Notes under the pieces: generated by a model
What the model was told of the DNA's origin: nothing
Databases searched by the model: none
The model's input: the letters and a program-made list of their open reading frames with translations, nothing else
Position numbers and translations under genes: made by a program
Part shown: piece by piece, positions 9,561 through 19,236 of the stretch
How the letters are laid out: every line of letters begins with the position of its first letter
Numbering within the stretch: position 1 is the stretch's first letter
Assembly (NCBI RefSeq): GCF_003852525.1
Contig: NZ_QAJL01000001.1
Span: forward strand, 2,183,268 to 2,247,267
From: Pedobacter sp. KBW06
GTDB lineage: Bacteria > Bacteroidota > Bacteroidia > Sphingobacteriales > Sphingobacteriaceae
Length of the DNA stretch: 64,000 nt
Direction: 5' to 3'

Positions 9561-10403
9561 TTATTTCAGAAACCTCAGGTCCTGATATTTCAGCGCCAGT
9601 TTTAAGGAAACCGCCTTACTATAAAAATAAGCCAGAACAAGCGCTACAGGCCGGTCAGACAAAATCTTGGGCCAGGTTCCTTTTAAATTCCTAAACCGGC
9701 TCAACATGACATCAGCTGAGGGATTAGACCACAACACGGTATCATGATCAAACCTGACCCTCAGGACATACAATTGCTTTTCGAATTTTGAGAACCTCAA
9801 CATGAAACTCGTATCAATTCCATACAGGTTCAGGCGTTCATCAAATTTCATGTGATGGGCCAGGAATACTTTGACAGAGATGACCATGCCACTGGTAATC
9901 GCCAGTACATTTTTTGCCGGGATGACTCCGGTCTGTATTTTTTTCCAGTGTTTCCCTTTGAAATAAACAAAGGAACCCGGGCTCACCACTTTTCTATTGT
10001 TGATCACAATCGGAAGAAAAAGAGAAATGTCTGGGAAGCCCAGGATCGCAGCATTTAATTTATCAAAATAATACTCAGGAAATTCAGAATCCTGATCCAG
10101 CAATAAGGCATAATCATAAGTGTTCGAGCGCAGGACCTGGTTGTATAATTTCGACAACCAGACATTTTCGGGAGTGGAGATGTATTGAAACTGACCAAAG
10201 GACGCAGACAGCCCTGCAAGCTCCTGCTCCGAAGCAGGTTCCGGACTGTTGTCCCAAACCACCAGTTCCAGATCAAACAGTGTTCTATTTTGCAATAACA
10301 AATGACTAATCGTCGGAGATGCTGAAATTGTCTTTTTATAAAGCACCACTAAAACAATTAATTTCGGTTTGAGGGATTCCCCTTTGTTCATCGTAGCTTT
10401 CAT
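9561..10403 (-). CDS. Glycosyltransferase family 2, rhamnosyltransferase-like
   Basis: A 280-residue GT-A enzyme. It opens with LIVLVVLYKK, then has LVVWDNSPEP and the metal-binding DxD-like LLLDQDSEF at about residues 97-105. This short form resembles rhamnosyltransferases of O-antigen clusters. A second ATG four codons downstream is an alternative start. It sits 11 bases after the preceding GT4 gene in the operon and probably adds one residue of the repeat unit. The donor identity is unproven. Confidence 0.85.
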   Translation of the reverse strand: MKATMNKGESLKPKLIVLVVLYKKTISASPTISHLLLQNRTLFDLELVVWDNSPEPASEQELAGLSASFGQFQYISTPENVWLSKLYNQVLRSNTYDYALLLDQDSEFPEYYFDKLNAAILGFPDISLFLPIVINNRKVVSPGSFVYFKGKHWKKIQTGVIPAKNVLAITSGMVISVKVFLAHHMKFDERLNLYGIDTSFMLRFSKFEKQLYVLRVRFDHDTVLWSNPSADVMLSRFRNLKGTWPKILSDRPVALVLAYFYSKAVSLKLALKYQDLRFLK

Positions 10404-10414
10404 CTCTTTTCCGC

Positions 10415-11674
10415 TTAGTTGTACATGGCCAGTCTCCGGTCAATCAGTTTCTCATAAGAATTCTCCACACTTAACGTGTTTCGGGCATTCGTCATCAACC
10501 GGTGTCCTAAATCTTTACTTTCTAAAATTTTCGCAATAGAAGAACAGAATTCCTGAGGCGTATTGCCAATCAGACAATCGTGTCCGTTTTTAAAACAGAG
10601 TCCTTCTACCCCAACTTCTGTAGATACGAATGGAACGCCCGCATTTACAGCTTCAATAATTTTCATTCTGATGCCGCTTCCAATACGGATAGGGACGATA
10701 AATATGCTGTCCGTCAATTCTTCATACAAGTCTTCCACATATCCCGGGAAACTCACCGCATCCAACAATCCCGCATAGCGGTCAATCGTCGCCTGATGCC
10801 ATTTACCGATCACCGTCAATTTTAAATCCGGATATTCCGACTTTAAAGGCATCCAGCAATTCATCAAAAACCAGTCTACTCCTTCCTTATTGGGAAAATG
10901 ATCTTCCCCACCCAGGAATACCAGTTTACTTGCCGATGAAAAATCGTTTGCGGATTTACCCGCTTTTATCGGCACAGGAGAAGAAACCAGAAGTGGCTTT
11001 TTAATGTCTTTTTCCAGGATCAGCTTATCTACTTCTGAAAGCGTACAAACCATATCGTATTTCTCCAGGGCAGACAATTCAAACTTCTTATTTCTCCGGT
11101 ATACCCATTTTAAAAAGCCGGATTTGAAACTAAAGAGTTCGAGCTCTCTTTTTTCCCTGACGAAGCGAAGCTCATGATGAACAAAGATCCGGTAGGAGCT
11201 CCGGGGAATATATCTGGCAAAAGAAATCAGCTGGTGAAATTCAACCTGAACATATTCAAAACTATCTTCCAGCAAGACATCCCTGAAATGGTCGATAAAT
11301 CCTCTTGGAAATCCGAAGCTTTTCGACCTGAAAAGCGTGGTATTTTGTTGCAGCAATTTATCCAGAACGGTTTTACAACCCAGGAAAAAAACGCCCTTAC
11401 CAATTAAGCGGTTAACAAACTCAGAAAAACGAAATAAGACGGAACCTAATCGATCAGAAATGGTTTTCTTAGTGATCAGGTAAGGTTTAAAATTTACATT
11501 TTTCCACATTTTTTTGAGCTCCTCCAGATCTTTCTGATCCTCGGGCTTCATGGTAAAAACAAGGGTCACCTTAAATTGATGACGCAATTCATTATTGAAT
11601 TCAAATTGAGCTATTCTTCCACCAGAATTTAGAGGGAATGGCATATAGGGGGTAACAATCAGTATATTCCTCAT
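10415..11674 (-). CDS. Glycosyltransferase family 4
   Basis: A 419-residue GT-B enzyme with the N-terminal motif ILIVTPYMPFPLNSGGRI and a C-terminal donor domain holding LVFLGGEDHFPNKEGVDWF and VPIRIGSGIRMKIIEA (about residues 338-353). The latter is the typical second-Glu region of GT4 proteins in exopolysaccharide loci. The start overlaps the stop of the Wzy gene by 4 bases, a sign of translational coupling. It is predicted to act on the cytosolic face of the inner membrane. Confidence 0.87.
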   Translation of the reverse strand: MRNILIVTPYMPFPLNSGGRIAQFEFNNELRHQFKVTLVFTMKPEDQKDLEELKKMWKNVNFKPYLITKKTISDRLGSVLFRFSEFVNRLIGKGVFFLGCKTVLDKLLQQNTTLFRSKSFGFPRGFIDHFRDVLLEDSFEYVQVEFHQLISFARYIPRSSYRIFVHHELRFVREKRELELFSFKSGFLKWVYRRNKKFELSALEKYDMVCTLSEVDKLILEKDIKKPLLVSSPVPIKAGKSANDFSSASKLVFLGGEDHFPNKEGVDWFLMNCWMPLKSEYPDLKLTVIGKWHQATIDRYAGLLDAVSFPGYVEDLYEELTDSIFIVPIRIGSGIRMKIIEAVNAGVPFVSTEVGVEGLCFKNGHDCLIGNTPQEFCSSIAKILESKDLGHRLMTNARNTLSVENSYEKLIDRRLAMYN

Positions 11675-13008
11675 TGGTCTCTGTATTTAATTGAAAAAAA
11701 AGTGATAAAAAGAAATATTGGCAAAATGGCTGTTGAAAAGGGAGCCCAACCTGTTAGACCGTAAATGATGTAGGCGACAAAAAGGCCGACTAAAGTAAGC
11801 GAGAGGACTTCATTATGCCCCTCCTTAATTTCTTTCTTTGCTTTAATGATGTTACCAAATAAAAAATAGACCCATAAAAGGATTCCGACAATCCCGATTT
11901 CACTCAGGATGATCAAATGAATATTATGTATGGGATTGACCGAAAAGAAGTCGTCCATCGTGATCTGATTTACGATCCCCAAATGTTGTGAAATGTAGGA
12001 AAGGTGGGCATTCAGCCCTACGCCAATAATTGGCGAAGTTTCAAAAATATGGAATGCCATTAACCAGTGCACCATCCTGTTGTCGTACTGATCCGAAGAG
12101 TCGCTTTGAAGGAACAGTTCACTCAGTGGAGAGTAGGCGATCAGGTAAACCAGCGCCAATACGGTTGGCACTACAAATTTTAAAATATTGCCAATGGAAA
12201 AGATATTTTTATGGGCGTTCTTGTCTATGTAATAGCAGGAGAACAGCGTAATGATTAAAGCCAGATAAGAAGTTCTGGAATAGGTAAGGAATAAAGTAAG
12301 CACACAAATTCCCAGACAGATGGCACTTGCCTTTCTTCTGAAATTATACAAATAGGTCGCCAGAAAAAAAGAAGAAGCAACCACCATAAAAAGGGCCAGT
12401 CTTCCCGGATGGTTAAAGAAACCAACAGCCCCGCTCCTGGTATCCAACCGGGTTGCCCAGATTTCTGCAGATTCATGAAAGAGCTTCGTCACCGCTGATA
12501 TTCCCAGAACAGGGAAACAGATGGCCAGGAAAAACTGGCTATAAGCCAGCCATTTTAAGCCATCAAAAAGGCCGTTAACCACATCAGATTCACTCAGAAA
12601 ACTACTCAGCAATTTGAATAAAAGAATATTTGATAAAAAAAAGATGGCCAATACCCAGGTTCCGGTATAAAAGGAATTGTAAGGATTGAGAAAAGAGATG
12701 ATCAAGAGCACACAAAAGCCATTGACCCAATGGTTGAGTTTAAAGGAATAATTTATAAACCTCCGTTTCGCATAAGGCAGTACGGCTATTATTAAACCGA
12801 TACACAAAGAGATGATATAGATCGGCTGTACGGTGCCAGCAATATCATTCAGCTTTGGCGTATTCAGGGCTTTTCCAAATTCAAAGGGGATGCAGAATAT
12901 AAAAAAACTGACCCATAAAAATTTAGTATCCTTTTTTTTAGTCTTAAGGATAACCGTTCTGAAAAGATAAATGGAGATTATAATAAATAATAGAATCCCT
13001 TTACCCAT
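11671..13008 (-). CDS. O-antigen ligase/polymerase family (Wzy-like)
   Basis: A 445-residue integral membrane protein with about 10-12 hydrophobic segments and a long extracytoplasmic loop in the C-terminal half (around residues 300-370, containing ETSPIIGVGLNAHLSYI and NPIHNIHLIILSEIG). The loop pattern with PHN/IHN and GVGLN is typical of the Wzy_C/O-antigen ligase domain. In a Wzx/Wzy-type locus it would polymerise lipid-linked repeat units on the periplasmic face. It overlaps both the upstream pyruvyltransferase (8 bases) and the downstream glycosyltransferase (4 bases). Confidence 0.85.
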   Translation of the reverse strand: MGKGILLFIIISIYLFRTVILKTKKKDTKFLWVSFFIFCIPFEFGKALNTPKLNDIAGTVQPIYIISLCIGLIIAVLPYAKRRFINYSFKLNHWVNGFCVLLIISFLNPYNSFYTGTWVLAIFFLSNILLFKLLSSFLSESDVVNGLFDGLKWLAYSQFFLAICFPVLGISAVTKLFHESAEIWATRLDTRSGAVGFFNHPGRLALFMVVASSFFLATYLYNFRRKASAICLGICVLTLFLTYSRTSYLALIITLFSCYYIDKNAHKNIFSIGNILKFVVPTVLALVYLIAYSPLSELFLQSDSSDQYDNRMVHWLMAFHIFETSPIIGVGLNAHLSYISQHLGIVNQITMDDFFSVNPIHNIHLIILSEIGIVGILLWVYFLFGNIIKAKKEIKEGHNEVLSLTLVGLFVAYIIYGLTGWAPFSTAILPIFLFITFFSIKYRDQ

Positions 13009-14242
13009 GGGTATAGTTGTTACTTGTTTCTAGTTTAACCTTCTGTATGTTCTTTTTAACGCTGTTTTCTATCGCTGCAAAGTTTTTAGTGAAGAGTCTG
13101 ATCTTCTCTTTTGATTCGCTCAGCTTATCATAATCAATCAGGCAGCTGTTCGGATCCACATCGAACAACTTCACCATTCCCTCGAATTTATTCGCATAGG
13201 ACACACCAAACATTGGTTTGGAAAACGTCAGCCCTGAGATGCCTAAATGCATTCTGCCGGTGATGGTAAAATCAACCAGGGAAACATAGCCCTTCAGTTC
13301 TACTCCATTTCTGATTTGGTCTGTATAGAAGCAATCCACAGATTTAGCCCCAAAGTATTCGTTCAGAATACTGCTAAAGGTGCTATCGCTCGCCTCATCA
13401 CAAATCGGTCTGATGTCGTGGTAAAGAAAGACAAAAGCATAATCCCCAACCGCTAAAAAGCCTTCCAGCAATTGCTTAAAGCCCGACAGATAGTTCTCAA
13501 ATCCGATTTTCTTCGCCTGAATTGCATTCGGGCAAACGCCGATGATGGACTTTCCTTTTGCCTTGGCTGCGGCAACCCATGTTTTGTAGTCCTCATAGGT
13601 TTTACTTTGATAACTTGCCGGAACATCGGGGCAGATAAAAGCGATGTCATTGGTTAAGATCAGCTGTTCTGCGGGAATAAAATCTTTCATTCTCACATAA
13701 GACTCCACATCTCTGATTTTTAACCTCACGTTTTTAGCTACCTTAATGAATTTAGCTTTAACCACCGGAAGGATATTTTTACTCACACTGAATCCGGAAA
13801 TCTGTGCCTTAACCCCGATGCGGTTTGCCAGCTCAATGACCCTCAGCCTGTTGATCGAATTATGAACACGATAGGTTCCGTCCATGATGTCGGCCCCAAT
13901 CACGTAAACCAGGGAACAGTTTTTAATCAGGAACAGGAGTTTTAAAAAATTAACCCGATCGTCAAAGCCATCGATAAATTCTATATTCTTATTGATCGTC
14001 TTATAATCTTCCCGGATGATCTTGTATCCGTTTAAAATGCAGACCGGTGTACCATTTGCGAAATTGTTCATGAAACTGGTAATCATGATATCCTCGCCAA
14101 AACCACCATTCAGGTTCGCAGCAGGCAGCACCAAAATTTTGTTTGGGTCCTTTCCGGCCTTTATAAAAAGGGAACAGAAAGAGGCCACAGACCAGAAAAA
14201 CTCAACATATAACCCCTTAAATTGCTGCTTCAAATTGCTCAT
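13001..14242 (-). CDS. Polysaccharide pyruvyltransferase family protein
   Basis: A 413-residue protein with the N-terminal NLNGGFGEDIMITSFMNN segment, a central IGADIMDGTYRVHNS stretch and a C-terminal TGRMHLGISGLTFSKPMFGVSY that matches the polysaccharide pyruvyltransferase (CsaB-like) family. It would transfer pyruvate from phosphoenolpyruvate onto a sugar as a ketal and so add negative charge to the polymer. It lies between the nitroreductase-like gene and Wzy in the operon. Some family members act on other substrates, so the exact reaction is inferred. Confidence 0.8.
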   Translation of the reverse strand: MSNLKQQFKGLYVEFFWSVASFCSLFIKAGKDPNKILVLPAANLNGGFGEDIMITSFMNNFANGTPVCILNGYKIIREDYKTINKNIEFIDGFDDRVNFLKLLFLIKNCSLVYVIGADIMDGTYRVHNSINRLRVIELANRIGVKAQISGFSVSKNILPVVKAKFIKVAKNVRLKIRDVESYVRMKDFIPAEQLILTNDIAFICPDVPASYQSKTYEDYKTWVAAAKAKGKSIIGVCPNAIQAKKIGFENYLSGFKQLLEGFLAVGDYAFVFLYHDIRPICDEASDSTFSSILNEYFGAKSVDCFYTDQIRNGVELKGYVSLVDFTITGRMHLGISGLTFSKPMFGVSYANKFEGMVKLFDVDPNSCLIDYDKLSESKEKIRLFTKNFAAIENSVKKNIQKVKLETSNNYTHG

Positions 14243-14269
14243 CGCTTAAAAATTAATATATATATCCTA

Positions 14270-15277
14270 TTACCTTACTTCAACTATATCCGCCAGAGGC
14301 TTGCGCTCAGAAATGGCCACTTTGAAATCATCTTTCAGATTTCCTACCGCCAGAAACATGATTGGAACACAGTCGCTGTCCATCTGCATGGATGCTTTAA
14401 AAGCTTCATACTGTTTCACCGCATAACTTGTATTCAGACAGCAGACTCCCAGTCCTTCTGCATGAAGCGCCAATACGATCGACATCGCCATCATTCCTCC
14501 ATCGATAAAAACCTGGTTCCGCTCATAGGCAAAAAACGAAGACAGCTTGCCAGTGATGACGATCAATGAACTGATGTGTTCGCCAAAGCCCCGGTTTCCG
14601 TTCTGCACATTCAGTAGTCTTTTCTTCAGCTCCGCATTAGAATGTTCAATCACATAAACCTTCCATGCCTGACGGTTACACACCGATGGTGTATATCTCG
14701 CGGTATCAATTGCATTTAAAATCAGCTGTGTATCCACCGGCTCTTCTGAAAAATCCCGAACGCTATGTCTGGATTTAAAGAAACTGCTGTAATCAAAATT
14801 CAGTGTTTCGGTGATTTCAGTTTTAGGGATAATTTTGGTTCCTCCGGTTTTTCCGGCAGATGATTCATCACACCTAACCAACAGGTTTTCCAGCTTCCTG
14901 GATAAGTCGGCCGGAATCTGACGATACGGTGCATCATAATTCAGGTACTCCCTCAGGGTAAAGGCCGTGATAGACGTAACCGAATCTATCCCATAGCCAT
15001 TAATGTATTCTTCCACCACATCGGCCAGCGCAGAAATCCGCGCCGCACCAAAACCCGGGCGCGGTTCCAGCAATGCCAGCCCTTTTTCTATGGCGTGATA
15101 TTCTTTGATGATATAGGCCTGCATCATCTCTTTACTCCTCAATTTAAACGAAGCAGATTCCCTGTTAAATTTCCGGTAATCATAGACGAAATCTTTGATA
15201 ATCGACAACTGGGTTTGCTTCGACCGATAGAACCTTTTGGCAGATTTCGGAACGATCTTTTTTAGGATACTTTTCAT
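14270..15277 (-). CDS. Nitroreductase-family protein in the exopolysaccharide operon
   Basis: A 335-residue protein. The C-terminal half (about residues 165-335) is a nitroreductase fold with the FMN-binding start SRHSVRDFSEEPVD, then ARYTPSVCNRQAWKVYVI and a glycine-rich region (EGLGVCCLNTS). The first 160 residues are a charged helical extension not typical of stand-alone nitroreductases. It is flanked on both sides by polysaccharide genes in one operon, which suggests a role in making or modifying the polymer rather than nitro-drug metabolism. The substrate is unknown. Confidence 0.8.
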   Translation of the reverse strand: MKSILKKIVPKSAKRFYRSKQTQLSIIKDFVYDYRKFNRESASFKLRSKEMMQAYIIKEYHAIEKGLALLEPRPGFGAARISALADVVEEYINGYGIDSVTSITAFTLREYLNYDAPYRQIPADLSRKLENLLVRCDESSAGKTGGTKIIPKTEITETLNFDYSSFFKSRHSVRDFSEEPVDTQLILNAIDTARYTPSVCNRQAWKVYVIEHSNAELKKRLLNVQNGNRGFGEHISSLIVITGKLSSFFAYERNQVFIDGGMMAMSIVLALHAEGLGVCCLNTSYAVKQYEAFKASMQMDSDCVPIMFLAVGNLKDDFKVAISERKPLADIVEVR

Positions 15278-15289
15278 ACTTGGTACAGA

Positions 15290-16837
15290 CTACACGTGAT
15301 TAAATTGTTTCTTTGGGTTCAGTTTATGGATCAACTGATTCGTTATTTTATGAATGATTTCTTTCTCATCATCACATAAGCCAAAAAGGTAAATGCTGGT
15401 CACGAAGACAAAAACACCGCTCACACCTGTAAAGACAAACCTCCATCCGAAATGAACATAGGTCACACTTAAATAACAGGTCAGGATCAGCAAAGAAAGT
15501 GGAATGACCACTTTATAAATCACATTGGAAAAGTATAGCGGAATGGACAACCCGGCTATATTTTTCAAAAAAAACAGGCGCAATGTACAGGCAATCACTT
15601 CTATCAGACAATAACCAATAAATACGGTATAAACGGGATATCCCAATTTCAAGAGCAGGTAAGCAAGCGGCAATGCCAGCAATAAAACAGAGCCCACCAC
15701 TGCCTGGTAAACTTTAACCTTTCCGGTGGCCTGTACTGCCGACTGCAAACCGATCGTCAGCTGATTGATTAAAGTTGCACACAACATTAAGGAGCAAAAA
15801 GACGCCGTATATTCAGGTACATTATTCAACCACAAATGAAGGATGGCTTTCATTTCAAAAATGCAGGGAACCGCAGCAAAAGCAAGCAGGAAGAACCCGA
15901 ACTTACTTCCAATCATGGAAAGACGGAGCATTTTCTCCCGGTTTTCCGCACCTTCACTTTTCATGATTTGGGGATTGATGGCCCGTAACAGAGTTAAGGA
16001 AAAGAAATTCAACTGGGCTGCTACCTGATTCGCAATGGCATAAGCCGCATTGACCACTGTTCCAAAAAAAACATTTAGTAAAATGGCCAGCCCCTGTGCC
16101 CTTCCCAGCGAACATAAAGAACCAAACAGGTTCCATCCCGCAAAGGAAGTCAGCTCTTTCATCATTTTTTTATCCACCGAAAAAAGCCCTTCCAGCGTAC
16201 AGTCTTCATATTTACCAAAACAATACACCGCATACAGCAAAAAGCTCGCAATGCTTATTCCGGCCGTCAGTAAACCATAGACCGACAATTTATCCTGAGC
16301 CACCACATACAATACATAGGCTATCGCCAGTTTCAATAGTGTCTCCACCACATTCACCACTGCCACCCAAAGCATATTTTCATGCGCCACCAGGGAGCCT
16401 GTAAAAGGGACCGCCACGATAGTAAAAAATACCGTAACCGACATAAAATGATAGATCAGCCTCGCTACCGCTATCCGATCTGCAGGAATGTTCAGAAAGC
16501 CATTAAAGAGAAAGAACCCGGAAACTTCCAGTACCAGCACCATCAGTAAACCGATCCCGATGTGCAGGAGCAGGCTATTGGTAAAAACCCGTTTTTGCAT
16601 GTTCAGGTCATTTTTCCCCTGGAAGAAAGAGAGAAACCTTTGCGTAGAAGTAGCCATTGCCGTATTCAAAAAAGACAACATGGCAATTACCCCGGCAACG
16701 AGGTTAAACACCCCATAATCAACCGAACCCAAAGCGTTCAAGACCAGCCTGGTGGAATACAAGGAAATCCCCATTGTTATTAACATCCTGGCATACAATA
16801 TGCCCGTGTTGACCACCACCTTATTTGCTGATTTCAT
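15290..16837 (-). CDS. Polysaccharide flippase (Wzx-like, MOP superfamily)
   Basis: A 515-residue membrane protein with about 12-14 hydrophobic helices spread along its length. The N-terminus (TRLVLNALGSVDYGVFNLVAG) is the signature of the oligosaccharide flippase branch of the MOP superfamily. It would move the undecaprenyl-linked repeat unit across the inner membrane so that Wzy can polymerise it. It lies 6 bases after the Wzc-like gene and 12 bases before the nitroreductase-like gene. Confidence 0.87.
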   Translation of the reverse strand: MKSANKVVVNTGILYARMLITMGISLYSTRLVLNALGSVDYGVFNLVAGVIAMLSFLNTAMATSTQRFLSFFQGKNDLNMQKRVFTNSLLLHIGIGLLMVLVLEVSGFFLFNGFLNIPADRIAVARLIYHFMSVTVFFTIVAVPFTGSLVAHENMLWVAVVNVVETLLKLAIAYVLYVVAQDKLSVYGLLTAGISIASFLLYAVYCFGKYEDCTLEGLFSVDKKMMKELTSFAGWNLFGSLCSLGRAQGLAILLNVFFGTVVNAAYAIANQVAAQLNFFSLTLLRAINPQIMKSEGAENREKMLRLSMIGSKFGFFLLAFAAVPCIFEMKAILHLWLNNVPEYTASFCSLMLCATLINQLTIGLQSAVQATGKVKVYQAVVGSVLLLALPLAYLLLKLGYPVYTVFIGYCLIEVIACTLRLFFLKNIAGLSIPLYFSNVIYKVVIPLSLLILTCYLSVTYVHFGWRFVFTGVSGVFVFVTSIYLFGLCDDEKEIIHKITNQLIHKLNPKKQFNHV

Positions 16838-16843
16838 TTGAAA

Positions 16844-19201
16844 TTATTTTTTTATTTTAAACAGTTTGCTAAAAAAACCTAACTCTTTACCATCCACATC
16901 ATAGTTGCCATAGCTGTATCCGTAACCATAACCTTTGGTGGCTTTGATGTCGTTGACCACAATGCTCAACCCTTTCATTTTCTGACTTGCCGACAGGTCG
17001 TCCACAATATTCAATTGTTGTTTCAGCGTATAGTTTTGTCGCACCAGGTACAGGCAGACATCTGAATAGGAAGCCAGCAACTGGGCATCAGTCACAATCC
17101 CTACCGGCGGCGCATCGATGATGATGTAATCAAACTGCTGCTTCAATTCCTGCATCAGCGTTTTTGTTCTTTCGCTCAGCAGCAATTCCGCAGGATTGGG
17201 TGGAATCGGCCCTGAGCTCACCACAAACAGATTTTCCTGAAGTTTCAATGGCTTCACAATATCATTGCCCGTCATTTCCGGATTGGTCACATAATTGGTA
17301 AAACCGATCGGGTTGGAGATCTCCAGCTTGGCAGAAAGACCAGGCTTACGTAAATCCAGTTCCATCAGCAGCACTTTCTTATTCGTCAGCGCCAGAATCT
17401 GCCCCAGGTTAATGGCCACAAATGATTTTCCTTCCCCGGACATGCTGCTCGTTAACAGAATTACTTTCTCATCGCTATTCTTAAAGAAGAAAGAAAGATT
17501 GGTCCGCAATGCCCTGAACTGCTCTGATATGGCAGATCTGGAACTGTTGGCCACCACCATATTGTCGTTTCCTTCGTCATGACTGATCTCTCCGATGATC
17601 GGCACCTGGGTAATCCTGATGATGTCTTCTTTGGTTTGAATTTTATCATTCAACAAATCTTTCACATACATCAGTCCCAGAGGAATCACCATACCGGCCA
17701 CCAATCCAAATAAATAGACCACCATTCTTTTCGGACTAAAAGGCTTCACTTCAGACTTGGGGGGGTCTATGGTTTTGGAGTTCGCAATATTAGACGTCTT
17801 AGAAATGGCGGTCTCTTCACTTTTCTGCATCAGAAAAATATAAAGCTCTTGTTTGATCTGCTGTTGTCTGGCCAGGTTTAAATAGTTTCTTTCCACTTTT
17901 GGAACATTGCGGACCTGTCCTTCCGCTTTTTTCATTTGACCATTGATCCGGTTCCTGGTGATGAGAAATCCATTCAGTGTCGTGGAAATATTAGATTCAA
18001 TATCCGCTCTGGCATTGGCAATTTCTTTATCCATCAACTGGATTCCAGGATTGGCTTCGGTTACCCCGATCAGGCGCCTTGCCCGCTCCAGGGTTAAGGA
18101 ATTGTATTTCTCTACCGCTCCGTTAAAAACCAGATCTGCAGGAATGAGTGAACTTGGCAATACCCTTTTATTCTTACCCTCATCTTTCAGGTATTCCTGC
18201 AGACTTTTAAGGATGCTGATCTGGGTTTCTATTTTACTGAGGTCATTTACATATTGCCCGGTAGTTTGTACCAGCAATTTAGACTGCTCGGTCATATCCG
18301 CCAGGTTGTTTTCCTGCTTAAAATTCTGAATATTTCCTTCCAGTCCCCCCAGTTCCCCGCCGATATAAGCCAGGCGGTTTTGGATGAATTTCACGGTACT
18401 GTCGGCCACCTCATTTTTATCCGTCAGGTTGGCCTGCACATATTTTTCGATGAGTTTACTCAGGATGTCTTCTCCCTTTTTAGGAATCGCATGTGTTAAA
18501 CTCAGGTCGATGATCGTCACCTGTTTATTTTTAACTTCCACGGTAATTGCATCCATCAGCGCAATCACTTTAGAATCCACAGACATGATGTTAAATGCAT
18601 ATTTTTCTTCCAGAGCAGGAACTGCAGTTCCTTTAATGATCTGTACAACCCCCACAAAAGGAATGGTAAAAGAACGGTCCAAAGCCACCAGGGTATCTAT
18701 ACCGTCGGCACTTACTGCTACCAGGTCATTTTTTAGAAAGCTGACATCCACATCTGTGGCCTTGATGGTATCTGCAGCTGCAACCACCTTTACCTGATAG
18801 GGAGATTCATAGAGCTCTACTTTTTTCAGTGTCCCCTTTCTGTAATAGGTGATGTTGAGGTTCATATCTTTCACCACCTGTTCCATCAGGTACCTTGTTT
18901 TCAGGATTTCGGCTTCATTATCAACCGTACTTTTGGTTCCTAAAATTCCTCCTAAATCTCCCAGAAGGTCTCCTCCTCCGGACAATCCTGCCCCCTTTTT
19001 CTCATCGTTCACCAATACCCTTGCAGAAATTTTATAATTGGGCGTTTTGTAGCGCACATATAGATTAGCACATGCCAGGCAGACCAATACCGATAAAGCA
19101 ATCCAATACCAATTTGCAAGGACTCTCGACAGGATTTGCTTTAAATCCAATCCTTCGATGTCTTCATGTGCAGTTTTATATTCTGAAATCGTGTTCTTCA
19201 T
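16844..19201 (-). CDS. Polysaccharide co-polymerase with tyrosine kinase domain (Wzc/GumC-like)
   Basis: A 785-residue bacterial tyrosine kinase. A first membrane helix lies at about residues 32-50, then a Wzz-type periplasmic domain with coiled coil (about residues 200-440), then a second helix at about 500-520. The cytosolic kinase has a Walker A (SMSGEGKSFVAINLG), a Walker A' (LLMELDLRKPG) and a Walker B (YIIIDAPPVG). The C-terminal tail carries a tyrosine cluster (YGYGYSYGNY, about residues 758-767), the expected autophosphorylation site. It controls chain length and export with Wza, and the CpsB-type phosphatase at the head of the operon is its likely partner. Confidence 0.92.
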   Translation of the reverse strand: MKNTISEYKTAHEDIEGLDLKQILSRVLANWYWIALSVLVCLACANLYVRYKTPNYKISARVLVNDEKKGAGLSGGGDLLGDLGGILGTKSTVDNEAEILKTRYLMEQVVKDMNLNITYYRKGTLKKVELYESPYQVKVVAAADTIKATDVDVSFLKNDLVAVSADGIDTLVALDRSFTIPFVGVVQIIKGTAVPALEEKYAFNIMSVDSKVIALMDAITVEVKNKQVTIIDLSLTHAIPKKGEDILSKLIEKYVQANLTDKNEVADSTVKFIQNRLAYIGGELGGLEGNIQNFKQENNLADMTEQSKLLVQTTGQYVNDLSKIETQISILKSLQEYLKDEGKNKRVLPSSLIPADLVFNGAVEKYNSLTLERARRLIGVTEANPGIQLMDKEIANARADIESNISTTLNGFLITRNRINGQMKKAEGQVRNVPKVERNYLNLARQQQIKQELYIFLMQKSEETAISKTSNIANSKTIDPPKSEVKPFSPKRMVVYLFGLVAGMVIPLGLMYVKDLLNDKIQTKEDIIRITQVPIIGEISHDEGNDNMVVANSSRSAISEQFRALRTNLSFFFKNSDEKVILLTSSMSGEGKSFVAINLGQILALTNKKVLLMELDLRKPGLSAKLEISNPIGFTNYVTNPEMTGNDIVKPLKLQENLFVVSSGPIPPNPAELLLSERTKTLMQELKQQFDYIIIDAPPVGIVTDAQLLASYSDVCLYLVRQNYTLKQQLNIVDDLSASQKMKGLSIVVNDIKATKGYGYGYSYGNYDVDGKELGFFSKLFKIKK

Positions 19202-19236
19202 TTAATATTGCATAGATGTTAGCATGATACTATTTG

